DNA from: Mesorhizobium sp. ORS 3359
GTDB lineage: Bacteria; Pseudomonadota; Alphaproteobacteria; Rhizobiales; Rhizobiaceae
Direction: 5' to 3'
NCBI GenBank assembly: GCA_000824845.1
Contig: CCNC01000046.1
Span: forward strand, 292,289-356,288
DNA: 64,000 bases
The notes beneath the pieces are model-generated. The model saw only the letters and a program-made list of their open reading frames with translations. It was not told where the DNA came from and ran no database searches. Position 1 is the first letter of the stretch, and each line of letters opens with the position of its first letter. The position numbers and the translations under genes were made by a program. This document shows, piece after piece, positions 22,420-32,228 of the stretch.

Positions 22420-23652
22420 CTACTGATTGATGCCCGCCGCCGTATCGGGCTGAGCGGCGGCGGTCGGCTTCGGCGGCCAGGAAAAATCGTCGGCTCGGCC
22501 GGGCGAGGCCGCGGGAGCCTTGCCTTCCAGGATCAGCTTTTCGCCAGGCAGGTTCGGATTGGCCTTGGCTGGCTGCGCGGCACCCAGCAGTTCGGTTCCC
22601 CCGTCGAGCGCCGGGTCGCCGAGCAGCATCGGCGCGGTGCGGTCGACGATGACGGGCGCGGCGGCCGGCTTGGGCGCCTCGACCGGAGCGCCCGTCGGCG
22701 CGGACACGGTGGTGATGCTTCCCGGCGCCGCCAGTCCGAGAATCTTGGCCAGCGGCTTTTCCGTATAGAAGGCGAGCTTGCGCTTGCCGGCCTTGGTGAC
22801 GTTGATGCCGTCGTCAGAGCGGAGGCGCACCGGCTGGCCGTTGATGTCGGGGCCAGAGGTGACGAAAGCGCCGTTCTCGTCGACGAAGCCGTCCCAGACG
22901 TCGACGAACTCGCCGCCATGGCTCTGGGCGGCCGAGTGATAGATGTCGTTGAAGGCGAGCATGTCGGAATTCATCTTCGACACACCGAAAGCCGGCATGC
23001 CGACCCACAGGAACGGCACCTTGGTCTCCTGAAGAGCCTTGCCCAGCGCATCGGTGCGGCGCTCATATTCCTTGGTCCAGTTCTCCGAGCGCGGCTGCTC
23101 GCGCACGTCGCCGACCTTCATCTGCTGCCGGTCGTTGGAGCCCAGCATGACGATCACGACCGCCGGTTTCTCGGTCTCGATCAGCGATTTTATCTGGGCT
23201 GGCCAATTGTAGACATCGTCGCGAACGAAGCCGGAGGAACCGTTGGAACGGGCGACGATCCTGACGGCGGGATTGTCGGCAAAGGCCGTGTCCAGGCCTT
23301 CGGCCAGGCCGCCCGCCAGAAAATCGCCGACCACCAGCACGACGCGGGCGTCGTTGGTCTTCTCGACGATCGGCGTTTCGGGCTCCGCCGGCGGGCGTGG
23401 CTTGGGCTTCTTCTTCGGCTTCGGCCTTGGCTGGACTTCGATGGGCGGTTCGATGCGTTCGCTGCGGCGAGGGAACAGAAGGTCGCGCAGCGACCAGCCG
23501 CGGCTTTCCTCCTGCGCGAACGCAGGGGCGTGGAAAGCGCCGGCGGCGGTGACGACAAGCACGGCAAGGGCAAGAATCATGATCGGCGCCCGGCGAATGC
23601 CCTGCCTGATACGCGCGACCAAAACCAAACACCTCTCCATCCCTTGGCGCAT
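22420..23652 (-). CDS. DUF459 SGNH/GDSL-like hydrolase, periplasmic
   Basis: A 410-residue exported protein. A signal anchor (MILALAVLVVTAAGAFHAPAFA, about residues 25-46) is followed by a Pro/Lys-rich stretch (RPKPKKKPKPRPP). The SGNH core has VVGDFLAGGLAEGL near residue 107 (block I, with Asp and no Ser directly after GD), VIVMLGSNDRQ near 167 and a late DGINVTK segment. DUF459 proteins are often near envelope or polysaccharide genes and may act on acyl groups, but activity is unproven. The C-terminal 100 residues are low-complexity. ATG 23640 is an alternative start. Confidence 0.85.
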   Translation of the reverse strand: MRQGMERCLVLVARIRQGIRRAPIMILALAVLVVTAAGAFHAPAFAQEESRGWSLRDLLFPRRSERIEPPIEVQPRPKPKKKPKPRPPAEPETPIVEKTNDARVVLVVGDFLAGGLAEGLDTAFADNPAVRIVARSNGSSGFVRDDVYNWPAQIKSLIETEKPAVVIVMLGSNDRQQMKVGDVREQPRSENWTKEYERRTDALGKALQETKVPFLWVGMPAFGVSKMNSDMLAFNDIYHSAAQSHGGEFVDVWDGFVDENGAFVTSGPDINGQPVRLRSDDGINVTKAGKRKLAFYTEKPLAKILGLAAPGSITTVSAPTGAPVEAPKPAAAPVIVDRTAPMLLGDPALDGGTELLGAAQPAKANPNLPGEKLILEGKAPAASPGRADDFSWPPKPTAAAQPDTAAGINQ

Positions 23653-23732
23653 GACCAGGCAGACGCGGGAAAGTCATGCGCAAGCCGAAGCGCTACCGCA
23701 TCCTTGCCGTCTTCGAAAGGATGCCTGGCGCC

Positions 23733-23844
23733 CTAAAGCGCGTCGCGCTGAAATGGATTCAGTCGACGCGCTTTAGGTCTTTGTTTTGCTGCATGTCATT
23801 CCCCCAAAACCGCTGCGCACTTTTGGGCGACATGCATTAGAGCG
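23733..23844. repeat. RIME-like rhizobial intergenic mosaic repeat, copy 1
   Basis: About 110 bp made of two palindromes: TAAAGCGCGTCG...CGACGCGCTTTA, then GCATGTC...GACATGC around an AACCGCT...CACTTTTGGG core. Two more copies occur at 32006 and 34324. The layout recalls the RIME elements described in rhizobia. Confidence 0.8.
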
Positions 23845-23850
23845 GCTCTG

Positions 23851-25071
23851 TTACCGCTTGCGGAGCCATTTGAGCACTTCCAGGCTCGGATAGCCATCCT
23901 GGGTCAGGCCGACCTTAGCCTGATAGGCCATGATGGCGGCCTTCGAGCCGTCGCCGATCTTGCCGTCGAACTTGCCGTCGTAATAGCCGTGCTCGGAAAG
24001 CCGCTTCTGCAGCTCCTGCCGCTCTTCGAAGCTGAGCTTGGTGAAAGGCCGCTGCCAGTCCTGCACCAGGCCGGTGCCGCCGGCGATCTCATCGGCCAGA
24101 AGGCCCACAGCCAAAGCGTATTTGTCGGCATTGTTGTAGGCCTTGATAACCGAGAAGTTCCTGATCATCAGGAAGGCGGGGCCGCCCCGGCCGTCCGGCA
24201 CTTTCAGCGTCGCCTTGTCGGTCAGATTCTTGAACGGCTTGCCGCTGGCCCTGACGACCCCCAGAGCCTGCCATTGGGCGATCGTCTTTGCGCCGCCGGG
24301 CAGCTTGCCGGCCGGTATGGCGACCTCATAGCCCCAGGTCTTGCCGGCTTGCCAGCCGTTCTTCTTGAGCAGATTGGCGGAGGTCGCCAGCGCGTCCGGA
24401 ATCGAGTTCCAGATATCGCGTTTGCCGTTGCCGTCCATGTCGACCGCATAGCGCTGATAGCTGGTCGGAATGAACTGGGTCTGGCCCATCGCGCCCGCCC
24501 AGGAGCCCATCAGATGGCTCTCGTCGATGTCGCCGGTCTGCAGGATCTTCAGCGCCGCGATCAGCTGCGTGCGGGCGTATTTCGAGCGCTTCGCGTCGCC
24601 ATAGGCGAGCGTCGCCAGCGAACGAACGACATTGCGCATGATGTCGTCGCGCTTGAGGATCTCGCCGTAGTTCGATTCCATCGACCAGATTGCCAGCAGG
24701 ATGTTGCGGTCGACGCCGAACCGCGCCTCGATGCGATCCAGCCACGGCTTCCATTTCTTCGCCATCGCGCGGCCATTGGCCACCGACTGGTCATGCACAC
24801 GGTTGTCGAAATAATCCCAGGCCGGAGCGCTGAATTCCGGCTGCGTTCGGGCTTTCTCGAGCACGACCGGGTCGGGCTCGATGCCTCTCATAGCCTGATC
24901 GTAGACAGCGCCCGAAACGCCGCCCGCCACCGCAGTGGCGCGGAAGCCCGCGACCCACTGGCGGAACCCAGCATCGGCGAAAGCGGGTCCGGCGGGCATC
25001 AGCAGGGCCAAGGTCAGGCCGGCTGCGGTCGCCAGTGCCGTCAGGCGCCTCGCGGTGTTGCGTACGGACAT
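23851..25071 (-). CDS. lytic murein transglycosylase, MltB type, with peptidoglycan-binding domain
   Basis: A 406-residue periplasmic enzyme that cleaves glycan strands to 1,6-anhydro products. It has a signal peptide (LTALATAAGLTLALLMPAGPAFA, no lipobox Cys), an SLT_2/MltB domain with the catalytic Glu in WSMESNYGEI near residue 133 and MGQTQFIPTSYQRYAVD near 205, and a C-terminal PG_binding_1 domain (LSEHGYYDGKFDGKIGDGSKAAI). AAGGAGG lies at a proper distance from ATG 25071; ATG 25074 is too close. It is monocistronic by layout. Confidence 0.93.
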   Translation of the reverse strand: MSVRNTARRLTALATAAGLTLALLMPAGPAFADAGFRQWVAGFRATAVAGGVSGAVYDQAMRGIEPDPVVLEKARTQPEFSAPAWDYFDNRVHDQSVANGRAMAKKWKPWLDRIEARFGVDRNILLAIWSMESNYGEILKRDDIMRNVVRSLATLAYGDAKRSKYARTQLIAALKILQTGDIDESHLMGSWAGAMGQTQFIPTSYQRYAVDMDGNGKRDIWNSIPDALATSANLLKKNGWQAGKTWGYEVAIPAGKLPGGAKTIAQWQALGVVRASGKPFKNLTDKATLKVPDGRGGPAFLMIRNFSVIKAYNNADKYALAVGLLADEIAGGTGLVQDWQRPFTKLSFEERQELQKRLSEHGYYDGKFDGKIGDGSKAAIMAYQAKVGLTQDGYPSLEVLKWLRKR

Positions 25072-25293
25072 CATTTCCTCCTTCGTCAAATCAGGAAGGA
25101 TCATTCAACGCCGAACCGGGTTAGGATTTAGTTTACCATAGGTGCCGCCGGGAACGAAAAGAGGTGTCGCGGCTTTTAGCCCTCACATTCAACATGGACG
25201 TTCGGTAGCCCAACATTCCGGCGTGAAAATGTTTGGGGGGATTGCGGAGCGTGCCGCCGAGCGGATAATTGGCTGAAAAGCAGGGGTGTCAGC

Positions 25294-26199
25294 ATGAAGC
25301 GCGTTCGCAAGGCAGTTTTCCCGGTGGCCGGCCTCGGCACGCGGTTCCTTCCGGCCACCAAGGCCATCCCGAAGGAAATGCTGACCGTCGTCGACCGGCC
25401 TGTCATCCAATATGTGGTCGACGAGGCGCGCGAGGCCGGCATCGAGCATTTCATCTTCGTGACCGGGCGCAACAAGGCGGTCATCGAGGACCATTTCGAC
25501 GTCCAGTTCGAGCTCTATGACACGCTCGCCCAGCGCGGCAAGGACGACCAGCTCGCCCGCCTGCAGCGGCTGCAGCCGGCGCCGGGACAGACGAGCTTCA
25601 CGCGCCAGCAGGTGCCGATGGGCCTCGGCCACGCCGTCTGGTGCGCTCGCGAGCTGGTCGGCGACGAGCCCTTCGCGCTCCTGCTGCCGGACATGATCAT
25701 GCAGTCGGAAAAGAGCTGCATGAAGGGCATGGTCGAGCTTTATGAGGAGACCGGCAACAACATCATCGCCGTGCAGGAATGCGATCCAGCGGAAGCGCAT
25801 AAATACGGCATTGTCGGGCGCGGCGAGGACACGCATCACGGCTTCCGCATCACCGGCATGGTGGAGAAGCCGAAGCAGGGCACCGCGCCCTCCAATCTCT
25901 TCATCAACGGCCGCTACATCCTGCAGCCGGAAATCTTCGGTATCCTGGAAAGCCAGGAACGCGGGGCCGGCAACGAGATCCAGCTGACCGACGCGATGCT
26001 GAAGCTGGAGAAGAAGCAGCCCTTCTACGGCTACCACTACAAGGGCCGCACCTTCGACTGCGGCTCGCCGGAAGGGTTCGTCGAGGCCAATGTCGCCTTC
26101 GCGCTGTGGCGCAGCGACATGAACGCAAGCATGGCCGGCGTCATCCGCACGCTCCTGGACGAGGTGCGGCCGGCGGAACGCCGCGGCGTGGGGTTCTAG
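25294..26199 (+). CDS. galU: UTP--glucose-1-phosphate uridylyltransferase
   Basis: A 301-residue nucleotidyltransferase making UDP-glucose for exopolysaccharide, LPS and glucans. The UTP-binding motif [18 protein letters not shown] is at residues 13-30, with [10 protein letters not shown] near 109 and LLPDMIM near 129, then the C-terminal EIQLTDAM and DCGSPEGF segments. Length and order match bacterial GalU. GTGTCAGC precedes the ATG weakly. It is convergent with the beta-barrel gene 18 bases downstream. Confidence 0.96.
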   Translation: MKRVRKAVFPVAGLGTRFLPATKAIPKEMLTVVDRPVIQYVVDEAREAGIEHFIFVTGRNKAVIEDHFDVQFELYDTLAQRGKDDQLARLQRLQPAPGQTSFTRQQVPMGLGHAVWCARELVGDEPFALLLPDMIMQSEKSCMKGMVELYEETGNNIIAVQECDPAEAHKYGIVGRGEDTHHGFRITGMVEKPKQGTAPSNLFINGRYILQPEIFGILESQERGAGNEIQLTDAMLKLEKKQPFYGYHYKGRTFDCGSPEGFVEANVAFALWRSDMNASMAGVIRTLLDEVRPAERRGVGF

Positions 26200-26217
26200 C
26201 CTTCGTGGTCGGCGAGG

Positions 26218-28017
26218 CTATCGCTGGACCTTCAGACCGAGATAGACGCTGTTGGCCGTGTAGTCTCGTCCAGGCAGGTTGCTGGTCAGCTTCTCCGTCC
26301 GCACCCTCGTGGTGAGGCCGGCATAGCGATTGAGCCACCAGGTCAGTCCGGCTTCAGCGCTCAGGATCAGGTCGTGGCCGTCGGAGCCGGTGTAATCCCG
26401 CCAGTCGAGGCCAAGCGCCGAGTTCGCCGTCAGGTTGGCGCGGATCTGGCGCTCGCCGGTCAAGCGGCCGGAGTAGAGAATGTCGCCGCTCTCGCCGGCC
26501 GTCGTTGTCGTCTCGACGTTGGTCTTGCCGGTGAGGCCGATTATGGTGCCGCGCTCGGGGGACCATTTGAGGTCGGCGTTGATGCTCGGCCCTGCCACCG
26601 CCGGCAGGCGGCTGTCGTCGATCGCCTCGCGAAGCCAGCCGACGGAGAATTCGCCTGAAAGCTTCTCGCCCATGTCGAGCTCGAGGCCGGCACGCGCGCC
26701 AAGCCTGGTCGAGGACCGCTCGAAGCCGTCGGTGTCGGTGCGCAGGTCATAGATGCGCCGCCCGGCCTCGACTTCCGTGAAGGGCGTCAGCGCCGGTGAG
26801 ATCTGATAGCCGGTGCGCAAAGTCGCCGTGTAGAGCGTGGAGTCGCGATCCTTCTGTGACACGGTGGTGCCGTTGGAGAGCTCCGCGTCGCCGTAAAAAT
26901 CATGCGAGACCGAGCCGGTCAGCGCGTAACGCATCTTGCCGACACTTTTTTCGAGGCCGAGGCTGCCGTCCACGGTCTGGCGCAGCGGCTGCTGGGTGAC
27001 ACCGGCGATCGCATCTGGCGAGGAGGCCGATTCCGGCGCTGCCTCGTAGCCGAGCTTGGCGATGGCGCGCAGCTCGTTGTCGAGGTCGACATTGAGCTGG
27101 CCCTCGATGCGGCCCTGCGCGTCGTTGATCTTTTGGCCCGAGACGGTGTTGCGGAACTGGCCGTAACCGGTGATCAGAGCCGAATTCTCGCGCCAGTCGG
27201 AGGTCGCGGTGAAACGCAGCGCTGTCTCCGACAGGACGGCAGATTTGCCGGTGCTGCTGGAATCGGCGTTCGACGTGGCGGTGAAGCCTTGCTCCAGCGT
27301 CGGCCGGAAGCCAAAGGTGCCGATCCTGACGCCGGGAGCTGCGAAGGGATCTTCCTCCGGCTTGACCTTCTGTCCATCGATCGATCCGGTGCGCTCCTGG
27401 CCCGGGTCGAGCTTCTGCTTGTCGACGCTGTCGATGGTGACGGCGCGGCGGTTGCCGCCGTCGTCGGCAGTCGCTGCAGCATCGGCCTGATCACCGGTGG
27501 GGGCGGTTGCGGCGGTGGTCGTGTTATCGATTGCCTCGCCCGCCTTCTTCTTGGTCTTTTTCTTATCGGCGGTCTTGGTGCTGGCTTTCGTGTCGGTCTT
27601 GGCGTCCTGCGTGCGCTGCCTTGCCGTCGAAGGCCGGCGCGGCTTTGCCGGCGCCGTCGTGTCGGCCAGCGGGTCGTTGGCTGCCGGCGGCTGGTCGAAG
27701 ATGCTGTCCGACGCACCAGCCGTCTGGTCGTCATCCGGAACCGCGCCGGGGCTTGCCGGCTGATAGGTCGTCGGCGGCGTGTCCTGGGCGGCCGCGGCGG
27801 GAGCGTTCTGATCCTGCGACCCTTGCGCCCGCAACTGTCTGGCCTTGCGCTGCTGGTCGGCAAGCATCGCCGATTCGGAAACTTCGCCGCGCAGCTCGGT
27901 TTCCTGCGAAAGTGCCGGCGCCGGACGCAGCAAGGCAAGCGCGCTTGCCGTCAGCAGCAGTGCTGCAACGGCAATGCCCCTGCGACCGATTTTCGTTTCA
28001 GGCTGGCCCCCGGACAT
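26218..28017 (-). CDS. outer membrane beta-barrel protein (BBP2-like)
   Basis: A 599-residue exported protein. A signal peptide (IAVAALLLTASALALLRPAPALS) is followed by about 200 residues of charged and low-complexity sequence rich in Thr, Ala, Lys and Pro, then from about residue 230 a region of alternating hydrophobic strands with aromatic ends (FGFRPTLEQGFTATSNADS to VYLGLKVQR), typical of an outer-membrane barrel of the BBP2 type. It ends in an aromatic-poor strand. It lies between galU and kdsD, so an envelope or polysaccharide export role is possible but unproven. ATG 28017 is chosen over GTG 28026. Confidence 0.8.
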   Translation of the reverse strand: MSGGQPETKIGRRGIAVAALLLTASALALLRPAPALSQETELRGEVSESAMLADQQRKARQLRAQGSQDQNAPAAAAQDTPPTTYQPASPGAVPDDDQTAGASDSIFDQPPAANDPLADTTAPAKPRRPSTARQRTQDAKTDTKASTKTADKKKTKKKAGEAIDNTTTAATAPTGDQADAAATADDGGNRRAVTIDSVDKQKLDPGQERTGSIDGQKVKPEEDPFAAPGVRIGTFGFRPTLEQGFTATSNADSSSTGKSAVLSETALRFTATSDWRENSALITGYGQFRNTVSGQKINDAQGRIEGQLNVDLDNELRAIAKLGYEAAPESASSPDAIAGVTQQPLRQTVDGSLGLEKSVGKMRYALTGSVSHDFYGDAELSNGTTVSQKDRDSTLYTATLRTGYQISPALTPFTEVEAGRRIYDLRTDTDGFERSSTRLGARAGLELDMGEKLSGEFSVGWLREAIDDSRLPAVAGPSINADLKWSPERGTIIGLTGKTNVETTTTAGESGDILYSGRLTGERQIRANLTANSALGLDWRDYTGSDGHDLILSAEAGLTWWLNRYAGLTTRVRTEKLTSNLPGRDYTANSVYLGLKVQR

Positions 28018-28156
28018 CGTCACCACTGCTTGCGCGGCGCGGTTGCGCCATACTTACCGAACCGTAAATGCGGATGGTTAACGGAGGGTTGAGACTGACT
28101 GCCTGGGTTGCCCGCAAAGGAGGGCAAACGGCAATTCCGTTGGACAGGCGGGCGAC

Positions 28157-29179
28157 ATGGCGCTAATGGCTTCTGCCATGCATGCGGGGTCCCCAGAAAG
28201 AAAGCAGCCGGACAGGCAGGCTGCGATCGAATCGGCGCTGAGAACGGTGGCGACGGAGCAGGCCGGCATAGCCGCCTTGGCCGCCGGACTCGCAAACGGA
28301 CTGGCCGAGCCCTTTGCGGCCGCCATCGACCTGATTTCGCGGATCGCGGGCCGCGTCATCGTCACCGGCGTCGGCAAGAGCGGCCATATCGGCTCCAAGA
28401 TTGCCGCCACGCTTGCCTCGACCGGCACGCCCGCCTTTTTCGTCCATTCGGCGGAGGCCAATCACGGCGATCTTGGCATGATCGCCCGTGACGACGCCAT
28501 CATCGCCATGTCGTGGTCGGGCGAAACCAAGGAACTGATGGGCATCGTCGCCTATTCCAGGCGCTTTTCCATTCCCCTGATCGCCATCACCTCGGGCGAG
28601 ACCTCGGCGCTGGCGCGAGCGGCGGATGTGGTCTTGCTGCTGCCGATCGTGCCCGAGGCCTGTCCGCACGGGCTGGCGCCGACGACATCGACGCTTCTGC
28701 AACTCGTCATGGGCGATGCGCTGGCGATCGCGCTGCTCGAGGCCCGCGGCTTCACATCCGATCACTTCCGAACCTTGCACCCCGGTGGGCAGCTTGGCGC
28801 CAATCTGACCCTGGTTTCGGAGATCATGCGGACCGGCGATCAGGTGCCGCTTGCTTTGCTCGGCACCAAGATGCCGGAAGCGGTGATGACCCTTTCGCAA
28901 AAGAAAGTCGGTTGCGTCTGCATCGTCGATGCGAGCGGCAAACTGGTCGGGATCGTCACCGACGGCGACGTCGCACGCAATCTGCATCGCAATCTGGCCG
29001 ACGTCACCGTCGACGAGGTCATGACCCGCACCCCCAAGACGATCGATCCGCAGACGCTGGCGGGCACGGCGATCGCCATGCTCAACGAGCACAATATCGG
29101 CGCGCTGGTCGTGATCAAAAACAAAATGCCGGTGGGCGTGGTTCACTTCCACGACCTGCTGCGCATCGGCGCAGCTTAA
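28157..29179 (+). CDS. kdsD: arabinose-5-phosphate isomerase, KdsD/KpsF family
   Basis: A 340-residue enzyme converting ribulose 5-phosphate to arabinose 5-phosphate for KDO and LPS synthesis. The SIS domain has GVGKSGHIGSKIAATLASTG near residue 71 and SAEANHGDLGMI near 97, with SWSGETKE near 120 and HPGGQLGA near 210. Two CBS domains fill the C-terminus (VGCVCIVDASGKLVGIVTDGD; NIGALVVIKNKMPVGVVHFHD). An in-frame ATG four codons downstream (MASAMHAG) is a possible start. Confidence 0.93.
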   Translation: MALMASAMHAGSPERKQPDRQAAIESALRTVATEQAGIAALAAGLANGLAEPFAAAIDLISRIAGRVIVTGVGKSGHIGSKIAATLASTGTPAFFVHSAEANHGDLGMIARDDAIIAMSWSGETKELMGIVAYSRRFSIPLIAITSGETSALARAADVVLLLPIVPEACPHGLAPTTSTLLQLVMGDALAIALLEARGFTSDHFRTLHPGGQLGANLTLVSEIMRTGDQVPLALLGTKMPEAVMTLSQKKVGCVCIVDASGKLVGIVTDGDVARNLHRNLADVTVDEVMTRTPKTIDPQTLAGTAIAMLNEHNIGALVVIKNKMPVGVVHFHDLLRIGAA

Positions 29180-29228
29180 CGCGAGAGACTTCAGGCCGAA
29201 GCGGCCCGATATTTTGATCTGTCTCGGC

Positions 29229-29693
29229 TCAGATTGCCTCGACCGTCAGCTCCAGATCGGTATCCGCCGCCCCGGTCACGCGCACCTGCGTGCCGACCGG
29301 CAGGTCGGGACCCGAGACGCGCCAGAGCGTGTCGCCGAGCCGGATGCGGCCGCGGCCGTTCTTGATCGGCTCGGCCAGCGTCGCCGTGCGGCCGACCATC
29401 TGCGCGCCGCGGCGGTTGAGCAGCGGCTGGTCGACGCTGCCTTGTCGGCTGACGGCGATCTGCCGGCCGACATAGGCCGAGATCACGGCCAGCACGAGGA
29501 AGGCCAGGACCTGGATCTGCCAGGTCCAGAACGCCGCGTCCCAGATCGCCAGCGAAACAGCGCCGACGATCAGCGCCGCGATGCCGATCCACAGCATGAA
29601 CACGCCGGGCGCCACGACTTCCATCAACAGGAGCACGATGCCGAGAACCATCCAGTTCCACGGGCCGAGTTCCGAAACGATGCGGTCGATCAT
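29229..29693 (-). CDS. NfeD family membrane protein
   Basis: A 154-residue protein with membrane spans in the first 75 residues (WNWMVLGIVLLLMEVVAPGVFMLWIGIAALIVG... in short stretches) and a C-terminal OB-fold domain (GRTATLAEPIKNGRGRIRLGDTLWRVSG). NfeD proteins pair with SPFH proteins in membrane microdomains and quality control. It sits 26 bases behind the SPFH gene on the same strand, the classic arrangement. Confidence 0.92.
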   Translation of the reverse strand: MIDRIVSELGPWNWMVLGIVLLLMEVVAPGVFMLWIGIAALIVGAVSLAIWDAAFWTWQIQVLAFLVLAVISAYVGRQIAVSRQGSVDQPLLNRRGAQMVGRTATLAEPIKNGRGRIRLGDTLWRVSGPDLPVGTQVRVTGAADTDLELTVEAI

Positions 29694-29719
29694 TGACGGT
29701 CTCCCACAGAGTTAGATGA

Positions 29720-30670
29720 TCAGCTGTCGGTCTGCCGCACAATCGGCGGGCGCGAACCCTGGCGCGGCGTGCCCGACGGGCTGTCGCCCTTGAAGACTTC
29801 GCGGGCGATCTCGCCGATGCCCCCGAGCGAACCGATCAGCGACGAGGCCTCAAACGGCATCAGCACGATCTTGTTGTTGCTCGACGAGCCGATCTTGGCC
29901 AAGGCCTCGGTGTATTTCTGCGCGACGAAGTAGTTGATCGCCTGTACGTCGCCCTTGGCGATGGCTTCCGACACGACCTGGGTTGCCTTGGCTTCCGCCT
30001 CGGCCGAGCGCTCGCGCGCCTCGGCGTCACGGAAGGCGGCTTCCCTGCGGCCTTCGGCTTCGAGGATCTGCGATTGCTTGAGGCCTTCGGCGGCCAGGAT
30101 CTGGGCGCGCTTGTCGCGCTCGGCCATCATCTGGCGGCCCATCGATTCCACGAGATTGGCCGGCGGGTTGATGTCCTTGATCTCGACGCGGGTGATCTTG
30201 ATGCCCCACGGATGCGCCGCCTCGTCGACGACGCGCAGGAGGCGCTCGTTGATCGCGTCGCGATTGGAGAGCAATTCGTCCAGGTCCATCGAGCCCATGA
30301 CGGTGCGGATATTGGTCATGGTGAGGTTGAGGATGGCGTTCTGCAGTCCGGCCACCTGATAAGCAGCCTGCGGCGCATTCAGCACCTGGTAGAAGGCGAC
30401 GCCGTCGACGCCGACGATGGCGTTGTCGCGGGTGATGATCTCCTGTGTCGGGACATCGAGCACCTGCTCCATCATGTTCATCTTGGCGCCGACGCGTTCG
30501 AAGATGGGGTTGATGATGTTGAGGCCCGGGGTCAGCGTCTTGGTGTACCGGCCGAAGCGCTCCACCGTGTAATTGTAACCTTGCGGCACCGTCCTGATGC
30601 CCTTGAAAAGCAGAATGATGACCAGGAAAACAAGAACAATGATGGCAATATCGAAACCGCTAAAGCCCAT
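29720..30670 (-). CDS. SPFH/band 7 protein, QmcA-like
   Basis: A 316-residue membrane-anchored stomatin/prohibitin homologue. One N-terminal span ([19 protein letters not shown]) is followed by the band 7 domain ([20 protein letters not shown]) and a coiled-coil rich in Glu and Ala ([21 protein letters not shown]). Such proteins form oligomeric cages that modulate FtsH proteolysis or organise microdomains. It is the upstream partner of the NfeD gene. Confidence 0.94.
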   Translation of the reverse strand: MGFSGFDIAIIVLVFLVIILLFKGIRTVPQGYNYTVERFGRYTKTLTPGLNIINPIFERVGAKMNMMEQVLDVPTQEIITRDNAIVGVDGVAFYQVLNAPQAAYQVAGLQNAILNLTMTNIRTVMGSMDLDELLSNRDAINERLLRVVDEAAHPWGIKITRVEIKDINPPANLVESMGRQMMAERDKRAQILAAEGLKQSQILEAEGRREAAFRDAEARERSAEAEAKATQVVSEAIAKGDVQAINYFVAQKYTEALAKIGSSSNNKIVLMPFEASSLIGSLGGIGEIAREVFKGDSPSGTPRQGSRPPIVRQTDS

Positions 30671-30746
30671 TTCGCTTCTCCCTCAAAGGCGGCGACCTCA
30701 CGGAATCACTTAAGTGTGTTTCCGCAACGTTACAATCAGGTGATCG

Positions 30747-30860
30747 CCAGAGCCGGATGATTTCAGGCCGGATCGACCTGAAATCATCCGGCTCTGGGTC
30801 AATAGAAAGAGCATGATGTGGTCCGAAAACCGCTCACACTTTTCGGCATCATGCTCTGAT
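30747..30860. repeat. composite intergenic repeat with a perfect 21-bp inverted repeat
   Basis: Arms 30747-30767 and 30777-30797 are perfect 21-bp inverted copies (core AGCCGGATGATTTCAGG) with a 9-base spacer. A second palindrome, 30810-30860, runs GAGCATGATG...CATCATGCTC and resembles the repeat at 20684. It lies between two minus-strand genes and could end the hemH transcript. Confidence 0.75.
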
Positions 30861-30912
30861 ATCGGTTAGCGGCGGGTTTTGCGCACCGTTTCGAATCTGT
30901 CGGTGAAACCGG

Positions 30913-31977
30913 TCACACCCAACCGGAAAGCTCGCGCCGGACCAATGCCTCGATGACCGCCATGCCCTCGGCGCTGTCATTGAGACAGGGGATATGGGCG
31001 AAGTTCTTGCCGCCGGCGTGATGGAAGGTTTCGGCCGCCTCGCGGCCGATCTCGTCCAGGGTCTCGATGCAGTCGACGGAAAAGCCCGGATTGACGACGG
31101 CGATGGATTTCACCCCTTCCTTGGCCAGTTTCTCGACCGTGACATCGGTGTAGGGCTGCAGCCATTCCTGCGCGCCGAAACGCGATTGGAAGGTGGTGAT
31201 GAGCTTCTTCTCGTCCCAGCCGAGCCTTTCCCGCAGCAGCCGCGTCGTCTTGAGGCAGTGGCAGTGGTAGGGGTCGCCCTTCTCGAAATACGGCTTCGGG
31301 ATGCCGTGATAGGACGCGATAACCACCTCGGGCTTGAAGTCCAACGTCTCAAGATGCCGCTCGATCGAGTGAGCGAGAGCCTCGATGTAGACCGGTTCAT
31401 CGTAATAGGGCGGCACGGTGCGGATCGCCGGAGCGTTTCTGATCTTCATCAGCGCGCGGAACAGCTGGTCGTTGGCGGTTGCCGTCGTGGTTGCTGAGTA
31501 TTGCGGATATACCGGGAGGGACAGGATACGGTCGCAACCCTGCTCGACCAGTTTTTGCGCGACGCTTGCCGTCGAAGGATTGCCGTAGCGCATCGCCCAA
31601 TCGACTACGACGTTCGACTGATCGGCGAGGGTACTGGCGAGCTTCTCTGCCTGGGAACGGGTGAAGGTGCGCAGCGGCGACTCGTTCTTCTCCCGGTTCC
31701 AGATCCGAGCATAGTTGGCGCCGGACTTTTTCGGCCTGGTCGTCAAAACCAGGCCGTAGAGGATCGGGTACCAGATGGCCTTGTTGAGCTCGATGACGCG
31801 CGGGTCGGAGAGGAATTCCCTGAGATACCGCCACATCGGGGCGAATTCGATTCCGTCGGGTGTGCCGAGATTGATCAGCATGACACCGACCTTGCCCTGC
31901 TTCACCGCCGGGTGGCGGGCAGGCAGCAGACCAGCGGTCCTCGCGGTCTTGACATCGGTGGGGCTGGCAAGCGTCAT
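30913..31977 (-). CDS. hemH: ferrochelatase
   Basis: A 354-residue enzyme inserting ferrous iron into protoporphyrin IX, the last step of haem synthesis. The family marks are GVMLINLGTPDG near residue 30, LPVYPQYSATTTA near 153, the metal-binding His in SYHGIPKPYFEKGDPYHCHC near 222, and NPGFSVDCIETLDEIG near 298. The tail is short, as in alphaproteobacterial forms. ATG 31977 or the adjacent ATG 31980 starts it. Confidence 0.95.
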   Translation of the reverse strand: MTLASPTDVKTARTAGLLPARHPAVKQGKVGVMLINLGTPDGIEFAPMWRYLREFLSDPRVIELNKAIWYPILYGLVLTTRPKKSGANYARIWNREKNESPLRTFTRSQAEKLASTLADQSNVVVDWAMRYGNPSTASVAQKLVEQGCDRILSLPVYPQYSATTTATANDQLFRALMKIRNAPAIRTVPPYYDEPVYIEALAHSIERHLETLDFKPEVVIASYHGIPKPYFEKGDPYHCHCLKTTRLLRERLGWDEKKLITTFQSRFGAQEWLQPYTDVTVEKLAKEGVKSIAVVNPGFSVDCIETLDEIGREAAETFHHAGGKNFAHIPCLNDSAEGMAVIEALVRRELSGWV

Positions 31978-32005
31978 CAACGGTCTCCGGTAGCGCCGCG
32001 GAAAC

Positions 32006-32112
32006 TAAAGCGCGTCGCGATCCTTCGGATACGCTCCATGCGCTTTAGATCTTTGATTTTACGCATGTCTTTATCCCGAAACCGGTTCCCACTTTCGGGA
32101 GACATGCTTTTA
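32006..32112. repeat. RIME-like rhizobial intergenic mosaic repeat, copy 2
   Basis: Same two-palindrome layout as 23733-23844 (TAAAGCGCGTCGCG..., GCATGTC...GACATGC) with a diverged first half. It lies just upstream of hemH. Confidence 0.75.
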
Positions 32113-32228
32113 GCGATGCCCCGCCGGTTTTCAATGCTGCGTCTGGCCGCACCTTACCGTGTTTGGCACCGGAAAAGGAACACCCGCCCGGTTCGCCCGG
32201 GCGGGTGCCATGAATTCCGGGCTGCCGC

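Noticed and set aside
23733..23844. Insertion sequence remnant
   Set aside because: No transposase fragment or target duplication; it matches the recurring mosaic repeat instead.
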